Positions 62,215 to 64,000 of a DNA stretch of 64,000 bases are shown piece by piece. The notes under the pieces are model-generated. The model did no database searches, was not told the DNA's origin, and saw nothing but the letters and a program-made list of their open reading frames with translations. The DNA comes from Xylophilus sp. GOD-11R (GTDB taxonomy: Bacteria; Pseudomonadota; Gammaproteobacteria; Burkholderiales; Burkholderiaceae_C), in the NCBI RefSeq assembly GCF_033546935.1, contig NZ_CP137854.1, positions 2,108,001 through 2,172,000 of the forward strand. Direction: 5' to 3'. The first letter of the stretch is position 1, and every line of letters starts with the position of its first letter. Made by a program: the position numbers and the translations under genes.

Positions 62215-62459
62215 TGGTTTTCTCCCGGGAGTCAGAAAGCGGCGGTCCGGATGCAATCCGGACACAGGAAGTAACAATGTAACCCGATCGACGCCGCGGT
62301 GCCGCGAGGTCGCGAGGTCGCGAAGATCAAACGCTGCGCGATGCCGTCGCAGCCGTGGTTGGAAAGCGGATTTCTCGGTGAAAGCCGCACAGATCGGTGG
62401 AATCCCCTGAATGCTTGCCCGTAAATTCTTCGGCAACCCAGCATTCGGCGCGATCCATC

Positions 62460-63752
62460 ATGAAAGTCATTGTTCTCGGCAGCGGTGTCATCGGCACCAG
62501 CACGGCTTATTACCTGGCGCGCGCGGGCGCCGACGTGACGGTCATCGACCGGCAATCGGGCGCTGCGGAAGAGACCAGTTTTGGCAATGCCGGCCAGGTG
62601 TCGCCGGGCTACTCCACCCCCTGGGCCGCGCCGGGCATACCGCTCAAGGCCATCAAGTGGATGTTCCAGAAGCATGCGCCCTTGGCGATCCGGGCGGACG
62701 GCAGCCTCTGGCAGTGGCGCTGGACCGCACAGATGCTGCGCAACTGCACGGCCGAGCGCTATGCGGTGAACAAGGAACGCATGATGCGGGTCGCCGAATA
62801 CAGCCGCGCCTGCCTGCAGCAGCTGCGCGCGGACACCGGCATCGAATACGAGCAGCGCACCGGCGGCACGCTGCAGCTGTTTCGCAGCCAGGCACAGCTA
62901 GACGCGGTAGGCCGCGACATCGAAGTGCTGCGCGAGCTGAACGTGCCCTTCGAACTGCTCGGCCGCGATGAACTGGCCCGGGTGGAACCCGCACTGGCCC
63001 AGGCCCGCGACCGCCTGAGCGGCGGCCTGCGCCTGCCCAAGGACGAGACCGGCGACTGCCACCAGTTCACCCGCAAGCTGGCGGAACTGGCCCGGGGCCT
63101 GGGTGCCAAATTCCGCTTTGGGCAGGTCGTGGACGGCCTGGTCGTCGAAGGTGGTCGCATCGCCGGCGTGCGCGTCGGTGGCGAGGTGCTGCGGGCCGAC
63201 CGCTACGTGGTCGCCTTCGGTAGCTATTCGCGCGATCTGGTCACGCCGCTGGGCATCGATCTGCCGGTCTATCCGGTCAAGGGCTATTCGCTGACCGTGC
63301 CGCTGGTCGACCCGGAACTCGCGCCGCAATCCACCGTGCTGGACGAGACCTACAAGATCGCCGTCACCCGTTTCGACCAGCGCATCCGCGTCGGCGGCAT
63401 GGCCGAGTTGGCGGGCTTCGACCTGGGCCTGAACCCGGACCGCCGTGCCACGCTGGAACTGGTGGTCAAAGACCTCTTCCCCGGCGGCGACGTGGAGCGC
63501 GCCACCTTCTGGACCGGGCTTCGCCCGATGACGCCGGACGGCACGCCCATCGTCGGCGCCACCGGCTACGACAACCTCTATCTCAATACCGGCCACGGCA
63601 CCCTGGGCTGGACCATGGCCTGCGGCTCGGGCCGCCTGCTGGCCGATCTGCTGACCGGCGCCCGCCCGGAAATCAGCACAGAAGGCCTGGACGTGCAGCG
63701 CTACACCCGCGGTCGCCGCGCGGCGCCGGCCCTGTCGACCGCGGCGGCCTGA
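62460..63752 (+). CDS. dadA: D-amino acid dehydrogenase small subunit
   Basis: 430 residues, close to the usual 432 of DadA. The FAD-binding site is [20 protein letters not shown] at the N terminus. [19 protein letters not shown] is a DadA hallmark, as are [13 protein letters not shown] and the C-terminal [15 protein letters not shown] and [17 protein letters not shown]. Membrane-associated flavoenzyme that oxidises D-alanine and other D-amino acids to 2-oxo acids. It is followed 4 bases later by an alanine racemase gene, the classic L-alanine catabolic pair. Confidence 0.94.
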   Translation: MKVIVLGSGVIGTSTAYYLARAGADVTVIDRQSGAAEETSFGNAGQVSPGYSTPWAAPGIPLKAIKWMFQKHAPLAIRADGSLWQWRWTAQMLRNCTAERYAVNKERMMRVAEYSRACLQQLRADTGIEYEQRTGGTLQLFRSQAQLDAVGRDIEVLRELNVPFELLGRDELARVEPALAQARDRLSGGLRLPKDETGDCHQFTRKLAELARGLGAKFRFGQVVDGLVVEGGRIAGVRVGGEVLRADRYVVAFGSYSRDLVTPLGIDLPVYPVKGYSLTVPLVDPELAPQSTVLDETYKIAVTRFDQRIRVGGMAELAGFDLGLNPDRRATLELVVKDLFPGGDVERATFWTGLRPMTPDGTPIVGATGYDNLYLNTGHGTLGWTMACGSGRLLADLLTGARPEISTEGLDVQRYTRGRRAAPALSTAAA

Positions 63753-63756
63753 GGCG

Positions 63757-64000
63757 ATGGCCCGGCCCTCGCGCGCGCTCGTCGACCTGGACGCGCTGCG
63801 CCACAACTACGCGGTGGCCCGGCGCCTGCACGGCGGTGGCGCACTCGCCGTGCTCAAGGCCAATGCCTATGGGCACGGTGCGCTGCGTTGCGCGCAGGCC
63901 CTGCAGCGCGATGCCGACGGCTTCGCGGTCGCATTCCTGGAAGAAGCGGTGGCGTTGCGTGCCGGTGGCATCACCGGGCCGATCCTGGTGCTCGAAGGCG
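63757..64000 (+). CDS. alr: Alanine racemase, 3' end cut by the window
   Basis: The first 81 residues are visible. [16 protein letters not shown] is the family N terminus, and [15 protein letters not shown] contains the PLP-binding lysine of alanine racemases. It lies 4 bases behind dadA, so this copy is probably the catabolic racemase (dadX type) that converts L-alanine to the D-form for DadA. The remainder lies beyond base 64000. Confidence 0.93.
   Translation, partial: MARPSRALVDLDALRHNYAVARRLHGGGALAVLKANAYGHGALRCAQALQRDADGFAVAFLEEAVALRAGGITGPILVLEG

Overview
This is a GC-rich (about 65-70%), densely coded window with no rRNA, tRNA, insertion sequence or CRISPR array that I can recognise. 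The many orphan Bug/TctC-type solute receptors, the short overlapping operons, the PEP-CTERM protein and the general gene style suggest a Burkholderiales bacterium, probably Comamonadaceae-like. That placement is inference; there is no marker gene here.

Layout. (1) 1-9.6 kb: catabolic/regulatory genes. These are a truncated GntR regulator, an MmgE/PrpD protein, two Bug receptors, a second GntR regulator, an XRE-cupin regulator with a perfect palindromic operator, a GST, a class II aldolase, a haloacid dehalogenase, a class III aminotransferase and a CsaA-like protein. (2) 9.7-17.9 kb: a PucR regulator, a PAS-LuxR regulator divergent from an amidohydrolase, and a complete Liv-type ABC importer (livG, livF, receptor, livH, livM) behind it. 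(3) 17.9-22.8 kb: an MFS/TetR divergent pair with clear operator repeats, a secreted ricin-FN3-PQQ sugar dehydrogenase and a PEP-CTERM protein.

(4) About 23.4-53 kb: the outstanding part. It holds the ceramide-forming enzyme set known from Caulobacter: serine palmitoyltransferase (45304), its acyl carrier protein (45011), fatty acyl-AMP ligase (43201), a GNAT protein of the bacterial ceramide synthase type (36145) and an NAD-dependent epimerase/ketoreductase of the CerR type (49468). Around these sit a DAGK/LCB5-like lipid kinase, a Tam41-like cytidylyltransferase candidate, two CDP-alcohol phosphatidyltransferases, two nucleotidyltransferases, a phosphoesterase, a HIT protein, a fatty acid desaturase, a cytochrome P450, a second fatty acyl-AMP ligase fused to a carrier domain, a phosphopantetheinyl transferase, three glycosyltransferase-like proteins, two ABC exporters, an LpxL-like acyltransferase and an LptF/LptG-type permease pair. 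Stop/start overlaps tie the permease pair to a CDP-alcohol phosphotransferase and the GNAT protein. I read this as a gene cluster for making, head-group-modifying and exporting a ceramide-based phospho-glycolipid.

(5) 53-62 kb: a second catabolic region with LysR, a TPP enzyme, two Bug receptors, a citrate synthase with an HTH head, a D-2-hydroxyacid dehydrogenase, an FAH-family hydrolase and an SDR. (6) 62.4-64 kb: dadA and the start of an alanine racemase gene.

Several convergent gene pairs end in GC-rich inverted repeats that include both stop codons. These may act as bidirectional terminators.
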